Source of the DNA: Pseudonocardia terrae
Lineage (GTDB): Bacteria; Actinomycetota; Actinomycetes; Mycobacteriales; Pseudonocardiaceae
DNA: 64,000 bases
Direction of reading: 5' to 3'
NCBI RefSeq assembly: GCF_021343995.1
Contig: NZ_JAJTTE010000033.1
Location: forward strand, 1 to 64,000
Made by a program: the position numbers and the translations under genes. A model generated the notes under the pieces. It did not search any database. It was not told the origin of the DNA and saw nothing but the letters and a program-made list of their open reading frames with translations. This document shows, one piece after another, positions 1-8,574 of this stretch (the first letter of the stretch is position 1; each line of letters starts with the position of its first letter).

Positions 1-80
1 GCGCTGAGCGGAGCTTGCGGAGCGGACATCGGCGCTGAGCGGAGCTTGCGGAGCGAACATCGGCGCTGAGCGCACATCAG
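1..80. repeat. 31-bp tandem repeat, about 2.5 copies
   Basis: A 31-bp unit beginning GCGCTGAGCGGAGCTTGC and ending ACATCG occurs at 1-31 and 32-62 with one base difference, followed by a truncated copy from 63. It may continue to the left of the window. From here to the sepH start at 374 I see only this repeat, the hairpin at 106-138 and about 230 bp with no convincing gene. Confidence 0.8.
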
Positions 81-105
81 GGCTGAGTAGCCCCCACACT
101 CCCCG

Positions 106-138
106 AACGGCCGGGTCGCCTCGCGCGACCCGGCCGTT
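106..138. terminator. Hairpin, probable rho-independent terminator
   Basis: A 14-bp perfect stem (AACGGCCGGGTCGC at 106-119 pairing with 125-138) closes a 5-nt loop and is followed by TTCGT. It probably ends a gene lying left of the window. Confidence 0.6.
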
Positions 139-373
139 TCGTCCAGGTGAGGGTGACGGAACGTAGTCACATCAGTAACATGCGCCTCAGCTTTACCGAT
201 CTTGGCACGACGTGCGACGGTACGGAGTGTCCACCGGCGGGAGCGGTCGTCGGTGCGGACCAGAAGGCCACGTCGAGGGCCGGAAGGGCCCACCGGCGCG
301 CCTCACTCGTCGGACACGATTCGGCAACTACCGTCACCCGGACGGGGTCAGAGCGAACGAGGAGGCCGGCGAT

Positions 374-2083
374 ATGCGGTCGTTGCGGGTCGTCGGGATC
401 ACCGAGGACGGTTCGGTGGTCCTCGAGGATCCGGCGCGCCGCGAACGGTTCACCGTGCCCGCCGACGAGCAGCTCAGAGCCGCCGCGAGAGGGGACCTGA
501 CCCGGCTCGGACAGATCGCGATCGAGTTGGAGAGCCAGTTGCGACCACGCGAGATCCAAGCCCGGATCCGGGCCGGGGCGTCTGTGGAACAGGTCGCCTC
601 GGCCGCCGGGGTGCCCGTCCAGAAGATCGAGCGGTTCGCCTATCCGGTCCTCCTCGAACGCACCCGGACGGCCGAGCTCGCCCGCGCTGCCCACCCCGTT
701 CGCAACGACGGTCCCGACGTCCGCACCCTCGCCGAGACCGTCGCGCACACCTTCGGTCTCCGGGGGCAGGACCACACGGGGGCCGAATGGGACAGCTGGA
801 AGGGCGAGGACGGACGGTGGGTCGTCGCCCTCGGCTGGCGGTCCGGGCGCTCGGACATCCGGGCGCACTGGGCCTTCCAACCGGGTGCCCACGGCGGCAC
901 CGTGACCGCGCTCGACGACCACGCCCGTGACCTCGTCGAGGGCCGCCCGCAGCAGCCGCTGCGACCCGTCGGCCCGGTGATCGACATGGCGCGGCCGGGC
1001 GACGCCGCGGTGGAGGTGGCCGAGGAGGTCGTGCCCGCCGCCGTGAACGGTTCGGTGGGCGCGGAGGCGCGCCGCATCGCTCCGGAGCAGCGCCGCGGTC
1101 CGGTGCCCGGCGGTCGGTGGGAGGCGGTACGCGGGGCCACGCGGGCCGAGGCGTCGTCGGAGCTCGCCGGCCCGCCCACCCACCCCGCGGCACGCAGCAC
1201 GGACACGCTGACCACGTACACGCGCGCGGTCGACACCGGACGGTCGGGAGTGGACGTCGGGGCGGGTGCACCGCCGGACGCCGACCGGTCGCACGACGCC
1301 GCCGCGGCGTCTGCGTCGGCGGTGTCGACCCCGGGGCCGGCCCCGGTGCCGGCCCCGGGCGAGGACGAGCCGCGGGACCGGGACGGGGACGGGGACGGGG
1401 ATGCTCCCGGTTCCGGCGATGCCGCGGGCGACGTCGTGCGGGACGAGGCGCCCGCCGCCGCGAAGGCCGAGGACGAGCCGGAGGGGAAGGGCCCCGAGGC
1501 AGCGCTCCTCGAGGCCGACCCGGCCGCGGACGCCGCGGCCACCGATCCCGCGCCCGAGGTGCAGGAGAAGGCGGACCCGGCGACGCGAAGCGAGGACAGC
1601 AAGGACACCGAGGACGGGGAAGAGGCCGCCCCGACGGACGAGGCGAAGCTCGGCCAGGGCGCGGACACGGCGTCCACCGACGCCGCCGAGCTCGCAGAGG
1701 TCTCCAAGGACTCCGAGACCGCCGAGGTCTCCGAGGTCTCCGAGGTCTCCGAGACCGCAGAGGTCTCCAAGGATTCCGAGACCGCCGGAACCGCCGAGAC
1801 CGCCGAGACCGCCGAGACCGCCGAGAAGGGTTCCGAGAAGCCCTCCGGCGAGTCCACCGAGCCGAGCACCGCCACGAAGCCCGGGACGACCTCGACGAAG
1901 ACTCCGGGGAAGACCGCCGGAAAGACCTCGCCGGGGGCCGAGAGCGCCGCGGCCCCGGCCGGCGACGCGCGACCCGCCGGCCGGGCCGGGGGCGAAAACC
2001 CCGCGCCCGCCAAGCGCACCAAGAAGGGCAAGCCGGTCATGCCGTCCTGGGACGAGGTGCTGCTGGGGGTCCGCGGCCGCTGA
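374..2083 (+). CDS. sepH: SepH-type cell division protein (DUF3071)
   Basis: The N-terminal 170 or so residues (MRSLRVVGITEDGSVVL onward) match the DUF3071 domain of SepH, which in Streptomyces and mycobacteria binds FtsZ and promotes ring assembly. It includes a helix-turn-helix-like stretch (IQARIRAGASVEQVASAAGV). The rest is a long acidic, Ala/Glu/Pro-rich tail with degenerate SETAEVSEVS-type repeats (about 1690-1840). It ends in the basic-plus-tryptophan motif KKGKPVMPSWDEVLLGVRGR, also typical of SepH. The ATG at 374 follows a GAGGAGG ribosome site; the frame is open further upstream but without SepH-like sequence. It faces the DUF2537 gene, as I recall from the Rv0881-Rv0883c block of M. 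tuberculosis. Its length (569 aa) exceeds most homologues because of the tail. Confidence 0.9.
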   Translation: MRSLRVVGITEDGSVVLEDPARRERFTVPADEQLRAAARGDLTRLGQIAIELESQLRPREIQARIRAGASVEQVASAAGVPVQKIERFAYPVLLERTRTAELARAAHPVRNDGPDVRTLAETVAHTFGLRGQDHTGAEWDSWKGEDGRWVVALGWRSGRSDIRAHWAFQPGAHGGTVTALDDHARDLVEGRPQQPLRPVGPVIDMARPGDAAVEVAEEVVPAAVNGSVGAEARRIAPEQRRGPVPGGRWEAVRGATRAEASSELAGPPTHPAARSTDTLTTYTRAVDTGRSGVDVGAGAPPDADRSHDAAAASASAVSTPGPAPVPAPGEDEPRDRDGDGDGDAPGSGDAAGDVVRDEAPAAAKAEDEPEGKGPEAALLEADPAADAAATDPAPEVQEKADPATRSEDSKDTEDGEEAAPTDEAKLGQGADTASTDAAELAEVSKDSETAEVSEVSEVSETAEVSKDSETAGTAETAETAETAEKGSEKPSGESTEPSTATKPGTTSTKTPGKTAGKTSPGAESAAAPAGDARPAGRAGGENPAPAKRTKKGKPVMPSWDEVLLGVRGR

Positions 2084-2224
2084 GTGCCGCCCTCGCCCCC
2101 GCACACCGTGAACCGGGCCGCTCCTGACCCGGCGAGCGTCGCAGCGGAACCGGTGTGTGCACCGCTGCCGCCGGACGTCCGCACCGTGAGCCACCCGGTG
2201 CGCTTCCGCGGCGGCGGGCGCCGG

Positions 2225-2785
2225 TCAGAGGAACTGGCCGAGCAGCAGCACCACCCACGCCACCCCGAGCCCCACGGCGGTGCCCAGCCCGATCCACCGC
2301 CAGAACAGCAGCCGCCGGATCAGCCAGAGCGAGGGTGCGAGACCGCCCACGACCAGCACGTTCGCCGGGATCCAGAGCAGCCCGAAGGCCTCCCCGAAAG
2401 CCCGGCTGAGCGTGATGTCGCCGATCGCCGCCAGCACCGCGAAGAACGCGGCCACCACCAGCCCCGTCGCCCAGGGGACCGGTTCGTCGGGGTGTGGGGG
2501 CACGAGCGGGATCGGTTCGGTGGTGCGCCCGTGCACCATGTCGACACCGCCGGTCAGCGGGTCGACGTACTCGACCGGCCTGCCCAGGACGTCGGACACC
2601 CGGCCGGCGAGCTGCCGCCCGCGTCTGCTGACGATGTCCTGCTGCTCGGGCCGCACCTCGACCCCACGGATGCTCGCCGCGACCGCGCCCCACTGGCGGA
2701 GGTCCGCGGTGAGGTCCGGGGGCAGCACGGCGTCGCCCGGCCGCTTCTCACCGAGCACCACCTGACCCCCCGCAGCGAGGTGCAC
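2225..2785 (-). CDS. DUF2537-type membrane protein
   Basis: A 186-residue protein with a soluble N-terminal half (about 100 residues, PPDLTADLRQWGAVAASIRG) and three or four predicted membrane segments at the C-terminus. Its shape and its place next to a TrmH methyltransferase and sepH suggest the DUF2537 family (M. tuberculosis Rv0882-like); the function is unknown. The GTG at 2785 lies 5 nt after the methyltransferase stop, so the two genes are probably co-transcribed and translationally linked. Another possible start is a GTG a few codons inside. Confidence 0.7.
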   Translation of the reverse strand: MHLAAGGQVVLGEKRPGDAVLPPDLTADLRQWGAVAASIRGVEVRPEQQDIVSRRGRQLAGRVSDVLGRPVEYVDPLTGGVDMVHGRTTEPIPLVPPHPDEPVPWATGLVVAAFFAVLAAIGDITLSRAFGEAFGLLWIPANVLVVGGLAPSLWLIRRLLFWRWIGLGTAVGLGVAWVVLLLGQFL

Positions 2786-2790
2786 ACTTC

Positions 2791-3603
2791 TCAGCCTACG
2801 GACGCCGCCACGGCATGGAAGGCCACCGCGGCAGCCGTTGCGACATTGAGAGAGTCGACGCCGGAGGCCATCGGGATCCGCACCCGGACGTCGGCCGCGG
2901 CCTGCGCCTCCGGTGTCAGGCCGGGCCCCTCGGCGCCCAGCAGTAGCGCCACCCGCTCCCCCGCCAGCCCCGCCGCCGAGAGGGACACCGCGTCCGGGGC
3001 GGGCGTCAGGGCTGCGACCCGCAGTCCCGCCTCGCGGAGCAGATCCAGCGACTCCGGCCACGGACCCGGCAGGGGCGCGAACGGCACCCGCAGGACGTGC
3101 CCCATCGACACCCGCACCGACCGCCGGTACAGCGGATCGGCGCACCGCGGACCCAGCAGGATCCCGTCGACGCCGAGCGCCGCGGCGTTGCGGAACAGCG
3201 AGCCGAGGTTCTCGTGGTCGTTCACGCCCTCGCACACGGCCAGGACGCTGGCGGTACGGGCCAGCTCGACCGCGTCCACGGGGGCGGCACGGTCCGCGAC
3301 GGCGAGCACCCCGCGGTTCAGGTGGAAGCCGACGGTGGTGGCCATCGTGTCGGCGTCGGTGGCGTAGGCGGGGACGTCGAGACGGGCGAGATCGGGGGTG
3401 AGCTCCTCGAGCCGGCGGGGTACCCCCAGTAGGGAGCGGACGGGATAGGGGGACTCGATCAGGCGTCGGACGACGACCACGCCCTCGGCGATCACGAGCC
3501 CGCGGCCGCCGGGGCGGTCGGGTCGGCGGTCGGCGGTGGTCAGGTCGCGGTAGTCGTCGAGGCGGGGGTCGGTGGGGTCGCCGATCGCGGTGATGATGGC
3601 CAC
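2791..3603 (-). CDS. TrmH-family RNA 2'-O-methyltransferase
   Basis: SpoU/TrmH-fold methyltransferase predicted to methylate a ribose 2'-OH in rRNA or tRNA using S-adenosylmethionine. The three signature motifs are visible: motif 1 NDHENLGSLFRNAAALG, motif 2 LLGAEGPGL and motif 3 IPMASGVDSLNVATAAAV, which together form the trefoil-knot SAM site. The N-terminal part (DPRLDDYRDLT, then GLVIAEGVVVVRRL) is the usual substrate-binding extension. I chose the GTG at 3603 because homologues start about ten residues before DPRLxDY; a GTG at 3642 would add 13 residues. It is the first gene of a two-gene unit with the DUF2537 gene. The exact RNA target cannot be read from the sequence. Confidence 0.88.
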   Translation of the reverse strand: MAIITAIGDPTDPRLDDYRDLTTADRRPDRPGGRGLVIAEGVVVVRRLIESPYPVRSLLGVPRRLEELTPDLARLDVPAYATDADTMATTVGFHLNRGVLAVADRAAPVDAVELARTASVLAVCEGVNDHENLGSLFRNAAALGVDGILLGPRCADPLYRRSVRVSMGHVLRVPFAPLPGPWPESLDLLREAGLRVAALTPAPDAVSLSAAGLAGERVALLLGAEGPGLTPEAQAAADVRVRIPMASGVDSLNVATAAAVAFHAVAASVG

Positions 3604-3738
3604 GATGACCGATCGTCCCAGGTGGGCTGCCGTTCGTCGCACGGGGTCGCCCGGTCAGCCGGTACCGCCGCTTCCGGCGATGTGTCACGGTGGAGAGCCG
3701 CCGCGGGCGGACCGGCAGCTAGGAGGCATCGGGGGAGC

Positions 3739-5247
3739 ATGGGCCAGGACGTCGACCGGACCCGGTTCAGTCGGCGGGAACGCCAGCGGTATCGAGCCAA
3801 GGTGCAGCGTTGCCTCGAGGCGTTGACGACGATGCTGCGGGAGCACCCGTTCGCCGAGGACGACCCGATGACCGGTATCGAGGTCGAGCTGAACCTGGTC
3901 GACGGCTCGCTGAGCCCGTCGATGACCGGCAAGGACGTCCTCGAGGCCATCGGCGGCACGGAGTTCCAGACCGAGCTGGGCCGCTGGAACATCGAGCTGA
4001 ACCTCCCGCCCCGCCCCCTCCCCGGTGACCAGTGGCGGCACCTCGAGCACGAGCTGCTCGACGAGCTGGCGGTCGCCCGGGCCAAGGCGCGGGACTGCAA
4101 GTCGCAGCTGGCGATGATCGGCATCCTGCCGACGCTGGACAGCTCTCACCTCGTCGGCGAGTCGATCTCGGCCGACGACCGCTACGCCGTGCTCAACGAC
4201 CAGATGCTCGCCGCGCGCGGCGAGCCGATCCACGTGGACATCTCGGGTGGCGACCCGGGCGGGCTGCACGCCGTCGCGCCCGAGCGGTTCACCGCGGACT
4301 TCGAGACGATCATCCCCGAGGCGGCCTGCACGTCGATGCAGCTGCACCTGCAGGTCTCCCCGGGCTCGTTCCCCGCGTACTGGAACGCGGCGCAGTGCCT
4401 CGCGGGCGTCCAGCTCGGGCTGGGGGCGAACTCGCCGTTCCTGCTGGGCTCGCGGCTGTGGGCCGAGACCCGCATCCCGCTGTTCACGCAGGCGTGCGAC
4501 GTGCGGACGGTCGAGCTGCGCAACCAGGGCGTCCGGCCGCGGGTGTGGTTCGGCGAGCGCTGGATCTCCTCGGTGCTCGACCTCTTCGCGGAGAACGCCC
4601 GGTACTTCCCGGGGATCGTCCCTTTCTCGGGCGACTCCGACCCGATGACCACGCTGCGCAACGGCGGCGTGCCGGACCTCGACGAGCTCAAGCTCCACAA
4701 CGGCACGATCTGGCGGTGGAACCGCCCGGTCTACGACGTCGCCGACGGCCAGCCGCACATCCGGCTGGAGAACCGCGTGCTGCCGGCCGGGCCCACCGCC
4801 GTGGACATGGTGGCCAACGCGCTGTTCTTCTACGGCCTGCTGCGGGTGCTCGTGGAGTCCGACCAGCCGCTGTGGCAGTCGATGTCGTTCGAGGCGGCCG
4901 AGGAGAACTTCACGACGGCCGCGCGGCACGGCATGGAGGCACCGCTCTACTGGCCCGGCACGGGGTGGATCAAGCCGGACGAGCTGGCCCTGCGCAAGCT
5001 GCTGCCGCTCGCCCACGAGGGCCTGACCCGGTGGGGGGTGAGCGCCGCCGTGCGGGACCGGTACCTGACGGTGATCGAGCGGCGGTGCGTCACGGGCCGG
5101 ACGGGCGCCACCTGGCAGCTCGACACGGTGGCCGCGCTCGAGGCCCGGGGTTCGAGCCGCCAGGGTGCGCTGATCGGGATGCTGGAGCGGTACCTCGAGG
5201 CCTCGGAGGCCAACGAGCCCGCCCACACCTGGCCCCTCCCCGCCTGA
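3739..5247 (+). CDS. Glutamate-cysteine ligase family protein (GCS2 type)
   Basis: A 502-residue member of the GCS2 carboxylate-amine ligase family, which condenses glutamate with an amine (classically cysteine) using ATP. Sequence support includes GIEVELNLVDG near residue 40, WNIELNLPPRPLPG near 85, and the acidic and histidine-rich core (STxLHLQVSPGSF region, IRLENRVLPAGPTAVDM). The family includes EgtA of ergothioneine synthesis, but no other ergothioneine gene is adjacent, and this longer subfamily is uncharacterised, so I give no symbol. The ATG at 3739 follows GGGGGAG at good spacing. It is divergent from the methyltransferase gene and is followed at once by the 22-bp repeat array. Confidence 0.75.
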   Translation: MGQDVDRTRFSRRERQRYRAKVQRCLEALTTMLREHPFAEDDPMTGIEVELNLVDGSLSPSMTGKDVLEAIGGTEFQTELGRWNIELNLPPRPLPGDQWRHLEHELLDELAVARAKARDCKSQLAMIGILPTLDSSHLVGESISADDRYAVLNDQMLAARGEPIHVDISGGDPGGLHAVAPERFTADFETIIPEAACTSMQLHLQVSPGSFPAYWNAAQCLAGVQLGLGANSPFLLGSRLWAETRIPLFTQACDVRTVELRNQGVRPRVWFGERWISSVLDLFAENARYFPGIVPFSGDSDPMTTLRNGGVPDLDELKLHNGTIWRWNRPVYDVADGQPHIRLENRVLPAGPTAVDMVANALFFYGLLRVLVESDQPLWQSMSFEAAEENFTTAARHGMEAPLYWPGTGWIKPDELALRKLLPLAHEGLTRWGVSAAVRDRYLTVIERRCVTGRTGATWQLDTVAALEARGSSRQGALIGMLERYLEASEANEPAHTWPLPA

Positions 5248-5253
5248 CCACCC

Positions 5254-5457
5254 CGACTCGCCGAAGCCCACACCCCGACTCGCGCATCGCACCCGCGAGT
5301 CGCGCCCTGGGCTCCCGCGAGTCGCGCCCTGGGCCTCCCGCGAGTCGCGCCCTGGGCTTCCGCGAGTCGCGCCCCGGGCTCCCGCGAGTCGCGCCCCGGG
5401 CTCCCGCGAGTCGCGCCCTGGGCTCCCGCGAGTCGCGCTCTGAGCTCCCGCGAGTCG
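5254..5457. repeat. Inverted array of 22-bp tandem repeats, core GCGAGTCGC
   Basis: Eight cores GCGAGTCG start at 5295, 5317, 5340, 5362, 5384, 5406, 5428 and 5450, spaced 22 bp apart (one gap of 23). The intervening 13-14 nt are near-identical (GCCCTGGGCTCCC-like). Just before them, two cores in the opposite orientation (CGACTCGC at 5254 and 5276) are also 22 bp apart. The nine-base GCGANTCGC is an odd palindrome containing GANTC. The array begins 6 bp after a stop codon. Confidence 0.9.
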
Positions 5458-5652
5458 GGAGATGCGGGGCCCGGTGACGGGCGGCTGTTCGCGATCGTGA
5501 ACGGCCGCTCCGTTCCGGCCCGCGGGGATGCCCCGGCTTCCTAGGGTTCCTCTCGTCCCGCCGGCCGGCCCGCGATCCGGGCGCCGCCGGCCCTCCGCTC
5601 GCTGCACCCGCGGCCCTCCGCGGGCGGGAGCGCCTGCCCACGAGAGGGAGCG

Positions 5653-5685
5653 ATGTCCTGGTTCCGTATGCCCGGGAGGCGGTGA
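5653..5685 (+). CDS. Possible 10-codon leader peptide
   Basis: A tiny frame (MSWFRMPGRR, stop at 5683-5685) has a good ribosome site (GAGAGGGAG) and ends one base before the GTG start at 5687. It could translationally couple the next gene, whose first residues VAAFRMFGRQ resemble it. It could equally be chance or an altered start region. Confidence 0.3.
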   Translation: MSWFRMPGRR

Positions 5686-5686
5686 C

Positions 5687-6541
5687 GTGGCCGCCTTCCG
5701 GATGTTCGGCCGCCAAGCCGGGGCGCCGCGGGAGATCGTCCCCGGGAGCGCCACCAGCCACGCCCGGCTCTCCCGCCGCGCGGAGGAGCTCCTCGGCCCG
5801 CCCCGGCCGGTGGTGCAGGCCGATCCCCCCACCGACCCGCACGGCTTCCCGCCCGTCACGGCTGCGCCCGCGGAGAACGGCCGCCACGGCTGGCCCGACT
5901 CCGGCTCCGCCGCCGTCGCCGCGGCCTGGTCCGTCACCCAGGTCGACCGGCCGTCGGCGCCGCCGCGCGCGAGCGCCGGGACACCTCCCGCGCCTCACGC
6001 CGAGCCCGTTCCCCACCCGGCGGAGGCGGCGGCGCTCGCCGCCGCCTTCGCCGCCGACTACCTCTCCTGGGACGAGGACGATCCCGACCGCCGCGCCCGC
6101 GTCCTCGGCGACTACCTCGCCGACCGCGGGCCCGTGCGACTCGGCTGGTCCGGGCACGGCCGCCAACGCGCCGACTTCGCCCTGCCCGGGCTCGTCCGGC
6201 CGGACGGCGAGGGCCGGGTGCTCGTCGACGTGCGGGTCCGTGTCACCCCCTACCGCCGCGTCCCGGGCGGCCGCCCCGGCCCCGGGGCCGCCGGCGACGA
6301 CGGGCCCACCGTCCCGGCCGCCCCGCCCGCCCCTGCCGCCCCCGGGGGGCGCGGGCTGGCCGGCCGGTGGGTGCGGCTCGGTGTGGCCGTGCGGGTGGCG
6401 GGCGACCGGCTCGTCGTCGACGCCGAGGAGGAGCTCGACGACCCCGCCGGCGAGCGCCCGGCCCGGCCCGGGCCCGATCCCGCCGATCGCACCGACCTCG
6501 ACACCGATCTGGACGACGACGCTCCCGTGGAGATCCGATGA
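5687..6541 (+). CDS. TcpC-like conjugal-transfer-type protein (tentative)
   Basis: A 284-residue protein with a low-complexity N-terminal third and a folded region from about residue 105 (AAALAAAFAADYLSWD, then GPVRLGWSGHGRQRADFALPG, VLVDVRVRVTPYR, WVRLGVAVRVAGDRLVVD). That pattern resembles actinobacterial TcpC-like NTF2-fold proteins of conjugation machines, which normally sit at the membrane channel. I see no clear transmembrane anchor, unlike true TcpC. The GTG start at 5687 follows GGGAGG with 8-nt spacing. The stop overlaps the start of the P-loop gene (ATGA), so they are coupled. No other transfer gene (VirB4, TraG, TrbL) is present here. A conserved hypothetical is the safe alternative. 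Confidence 0.5.
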   Translation: MAAFRMFGRQAGAPREIVPGSATSHARLSRRAEELLGPPRPVVQADPPTDPHGFPPVTAAPAENGRHGWPDSGSAAVAAAWSVTQVDRPSAPPRASAGTPPAPHAEPVPHPAEAAALAAAFAADYLSWDEDDPDRRARVLGDYLADRGPVRLGWSGHGRQRADFALPGLVRPDGEGRVLVDVRVRVTPYRRVPGGRPGPGAAGDDGPTVPAAPPAPAAPGGRGLAGRWVRLGVAVRVAGDRLVVDAEEELDDPAGERPARPGPDPADRTDLDTDLDDDAPVEIR

Positions 6542-7659
6542 CCGGCTTCCGCCCACCGTCCGTCGCCGGTGTGTCCGGCGGCGTCGGGACGACCACGCTC
6601 GCCCTCGCCCTGCACGGTCGCGACAGCGGGACCGGCGCGGGCATCGAGGCCGACATCGTGGTCTGCCGCAGCAGCGCCGAGTCCCTGGACCGCGCGGTGC
6701 GGATCGCCGACCTCTTCGACCCGACGGCGGTACCTCCGGTCCTCGCCGTGAGCGTCGACGGCGCCGAACGCCGTCACCCCGAACGCCTCGACGAGCTCGG
6801 TCCGGGCTGGGTGGCCGTGGTGCTGGTGCCGCACGTCGGGCGCTGGCGCGGAATCGCCGACCCGTACCGCGAGGCCGCGGGCCTGCTCGGGACGCCGCGC
6901 GACCGGCTCCCGCGGGCCCTGCGCCCCTACCTCGACGCCATCACCCGGCTCGCCCGGGCGGTCGCCGACTCGGGCCGCCTCGGGGGCCCCGCTCCGGCGG
7001 CCCGGCCGCTCGCGCCACGGCCGTCGACCCTGGGCGCGTTCCCGCGGTCCGACGCGTCGGCGCCGCTCCTTCCGGACCTCACACCGGCCCGGCCGACCGC
7101 GCTCGGTCCGGCACCGGTCGCGTTCCGGGCCGGCCTGTCGGCCTCGCTCGGGCCCGACCGCGTACCGGCCCGCCCGGGATCGCTGCCCGTGGGTCCGGAC
7201 CCGACGCCGGCGGCGCTCGGGCCGGAACCCGCGCCACTCCGACCGGGCCCGGCACCGGTCACCGTCCCGCCGGAGCCGGAGCCGTCGAGGCCGGAGGCCC
7301 CGCTCACCACCTACCGCCCCTTCGTCCCGGTCGGTGCCGACGGCCCGCTCACCTCGATCGCGCTCCCGCGCTCCCTCTCCGAGCCGCCGCACGCCCGGCC
7401 GAGCCCACCCCCGTACGTCGACCCCGCCTGCACGTCGGACACCGAAGGCAACGGACGCACGCCTGCCGATCCGTCGGCTGCCCTCGAGCTGGACGGCCCC
7501 CTGAACACCGGTCCCACCGACTCCGCAGCCGCCGACCTCGTCGCCCTCGGCACGGCGACGGCCCGGGCGCCCGCGGCCACCCACCCCGACCTCCGCCCCG
7601 TCCGCGGGATCCGGATCCTCGACGTCGCGAGCCCGGTCGACGTCGGCCGGTCGAGGTGA
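6538..7659 (+). CDS. ParA/CpaE-like P-loop protein with proline-rich tail
   Basis: The N-terminal 140 residues carry a deviant Walker A (VSGGVGTTTLALAL), like that of CpaE/TadZ/MinD-type ATPases where a threonine replaces the usual lysine. DIVVCRSSAESLDRAVRIAD and VAVVLVPHVG follow. The remaining 230 or so residues are Pro/Ala-rich without a fold I can name. Start and stop overlap or abut the neighbours (ATGA with the TcpC-like gene, 3 bp before the peptidase-like gene), indicating one operon. ATP hydrolysis is doubtful because the later Walker B and switch motifs are not evident. Its role is probably positional or accessory to an envelope or secretion complex. Confidence 0.6.
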   Translation: MTGFRPPSVAGVSGGVGTTTLALALHGRDSGTGAGIEADIVVCRSSAESLDRAVRIADLFDPTAVPPVLAVSVDGAERRHPERLDELGPGWVAVVLVPHVGRWRGIADPYREAAGLLGTPRDRLPRALRPYLDAITRLARAVADSGRLGGPAPAARPLAPRPSTLGAFPRSDASAPLLPDLTPARPTALGPAPVAFRAGLSASLGPDRVPARPGSLPVGPDPTPAALGPEPAPLRPGPAPVTVPPEPEPSRPEAPLTTYRPFVPVGADGPLTSIALPRSLSEPPHARPSPPPYVDPACTSDTEGNGRTPADPSAALELDGPLNTGPTDSAAADLVALGTATARAPAATHPDLRPVRGIRILDVASPVDVGRSR

Positions 7660-7662
7660 CCC

Positions 7663-8529
7663 GTGGTCCGCGTCCTGCTCGCCGCCGCGCTCACCGTGGC
7701 GGCCCTCACGAGCCCGGGATCGCCCCAGCTCCGGCCCACCGCGGCCGAGCCCGGCGAGCCCACCGGCTCCGGCGAGGTCCGCGTGATCCCCGCCCCCACC
7801 CGCGCGCCGCTCCTCGAGCGGATCACCGCCGAGCAGTGCCCGGAGCTCGCTCCCACCCGCCCCGGCGTGGTCCGGCGGGTCGCGGCCCGGTCCGCGGACG
7901 AGCCCGCCCCGGTCACCGAGCTGCGGCGCACCTGCTCGGCCCTGCGGACGGGCGTCGCGCGGATGCTCCGGCAACCCGCGCCGGCCGGGAGCTGCGCGGC
8001 CGCCTGCCCCGACGCCCTGCGGAGGGCTGTGTCCGACGCCCGGGACCGCGCGCTGCCCGCAGCGCAGCCGAGCGCATGGACGGGCGGGCGGACCGCCTGC
8101 ACCCCGCCCGACCCGACCGGTGGGGACGGCTGCGTCACGGGCGCGACGCGGCACGGCGTCGCGGCGGTCACCGCGGCGTTCGGACCGCTCGGCGGCGGTC
8201 CCGTGATCCGCTCGGCCGGCTGCTGGGACGCGCACGCCTGGAACCCCCGCAGCGACCATCCACAGGGTCGCGCGTGCGACTTCTTCCCCGGGACGGCCGG
8301 CGCCTTCCCCGACCCCGACGGCCTCGCGGCGGGCTGGGCGGTGGCGAACTACCTGCGCGAGCACGCGGGACCCCTCGCCGTCGCGTACCTGATCTGGCAG
8401 GGGCGCTACTGGGACCCCTCGGTCACCGACGAGGGCGGCTGGGGCCGGCCGTACACGAGCAGCGTCTACGACACGAGCGACGTCACCGGCGGCCACTTCG
8501 ACCACGTCCACGTCAGCTTCACCCAGTGA
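7663..8529 (+). CDS. Secreted LAS-type metallopeptidase-like protein
   Basis: A 288-residue protein with an N-terminal signal-like hydrophobic stretch (VLLAAALTVAALT). Its C-terminal domain (about 160-288) contains SDHPQGRACDFFPG and GGHFDHVHVSF, the spaced His, Asp and His ligands of the LAS (D-Ala-D-Ala carboxypeptidase-like) fold seen in ARB_07466-like domains. The middle contains several cysteines (TAEQCPEL, RRTCSALR, GSCAAACPD) that could form disulfides outside the cell. The GTG start follows AGGTGA directly after the preceding stop. Expected work is cutting peptidoglycan or binding it; several relatives are not proven enzymes. It is probably in one operon with the P-loop gene and the GH16 gene. 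Confidence 0.65.
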   Translation: MVRVLLAAALTVAALTSPGSPQLRPTAAEPGEPTGSGEVRVIPAPTRAPLLERITAEQCPELAPTRPGVVRRVAARSADEPAPVTELRRTCSALRTGVARMLRQPAPAGSCAAACPDALRRAVSDARDRALPAAQPSAWTGGRTACTPPDPTGGDGCVTGATRHGVAAVTAAFGPLGGGPVIRSAGCWDAHAWNPRSDHPQGRACDFFPGTAGAFPDPDGLAAGWAVANYLREHAGPLAVAYLIWQGRYWDPSVTDEGGWGRPYTSSVYDTSDVTGGHFDHVHVSFTQ

Positions 8530-8574
8530 GCGCCCCGTGAGCACCCGTGAGCAGGAAGGACGAGTGAGGACGCC

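Noticed and set aside
5254..5457. CRISPR-like spacing of the 22-bp array
   Set aside because: The intervening segments are near-identical rather than unique, units are too short, orientation inverts, and no cas gene is present.
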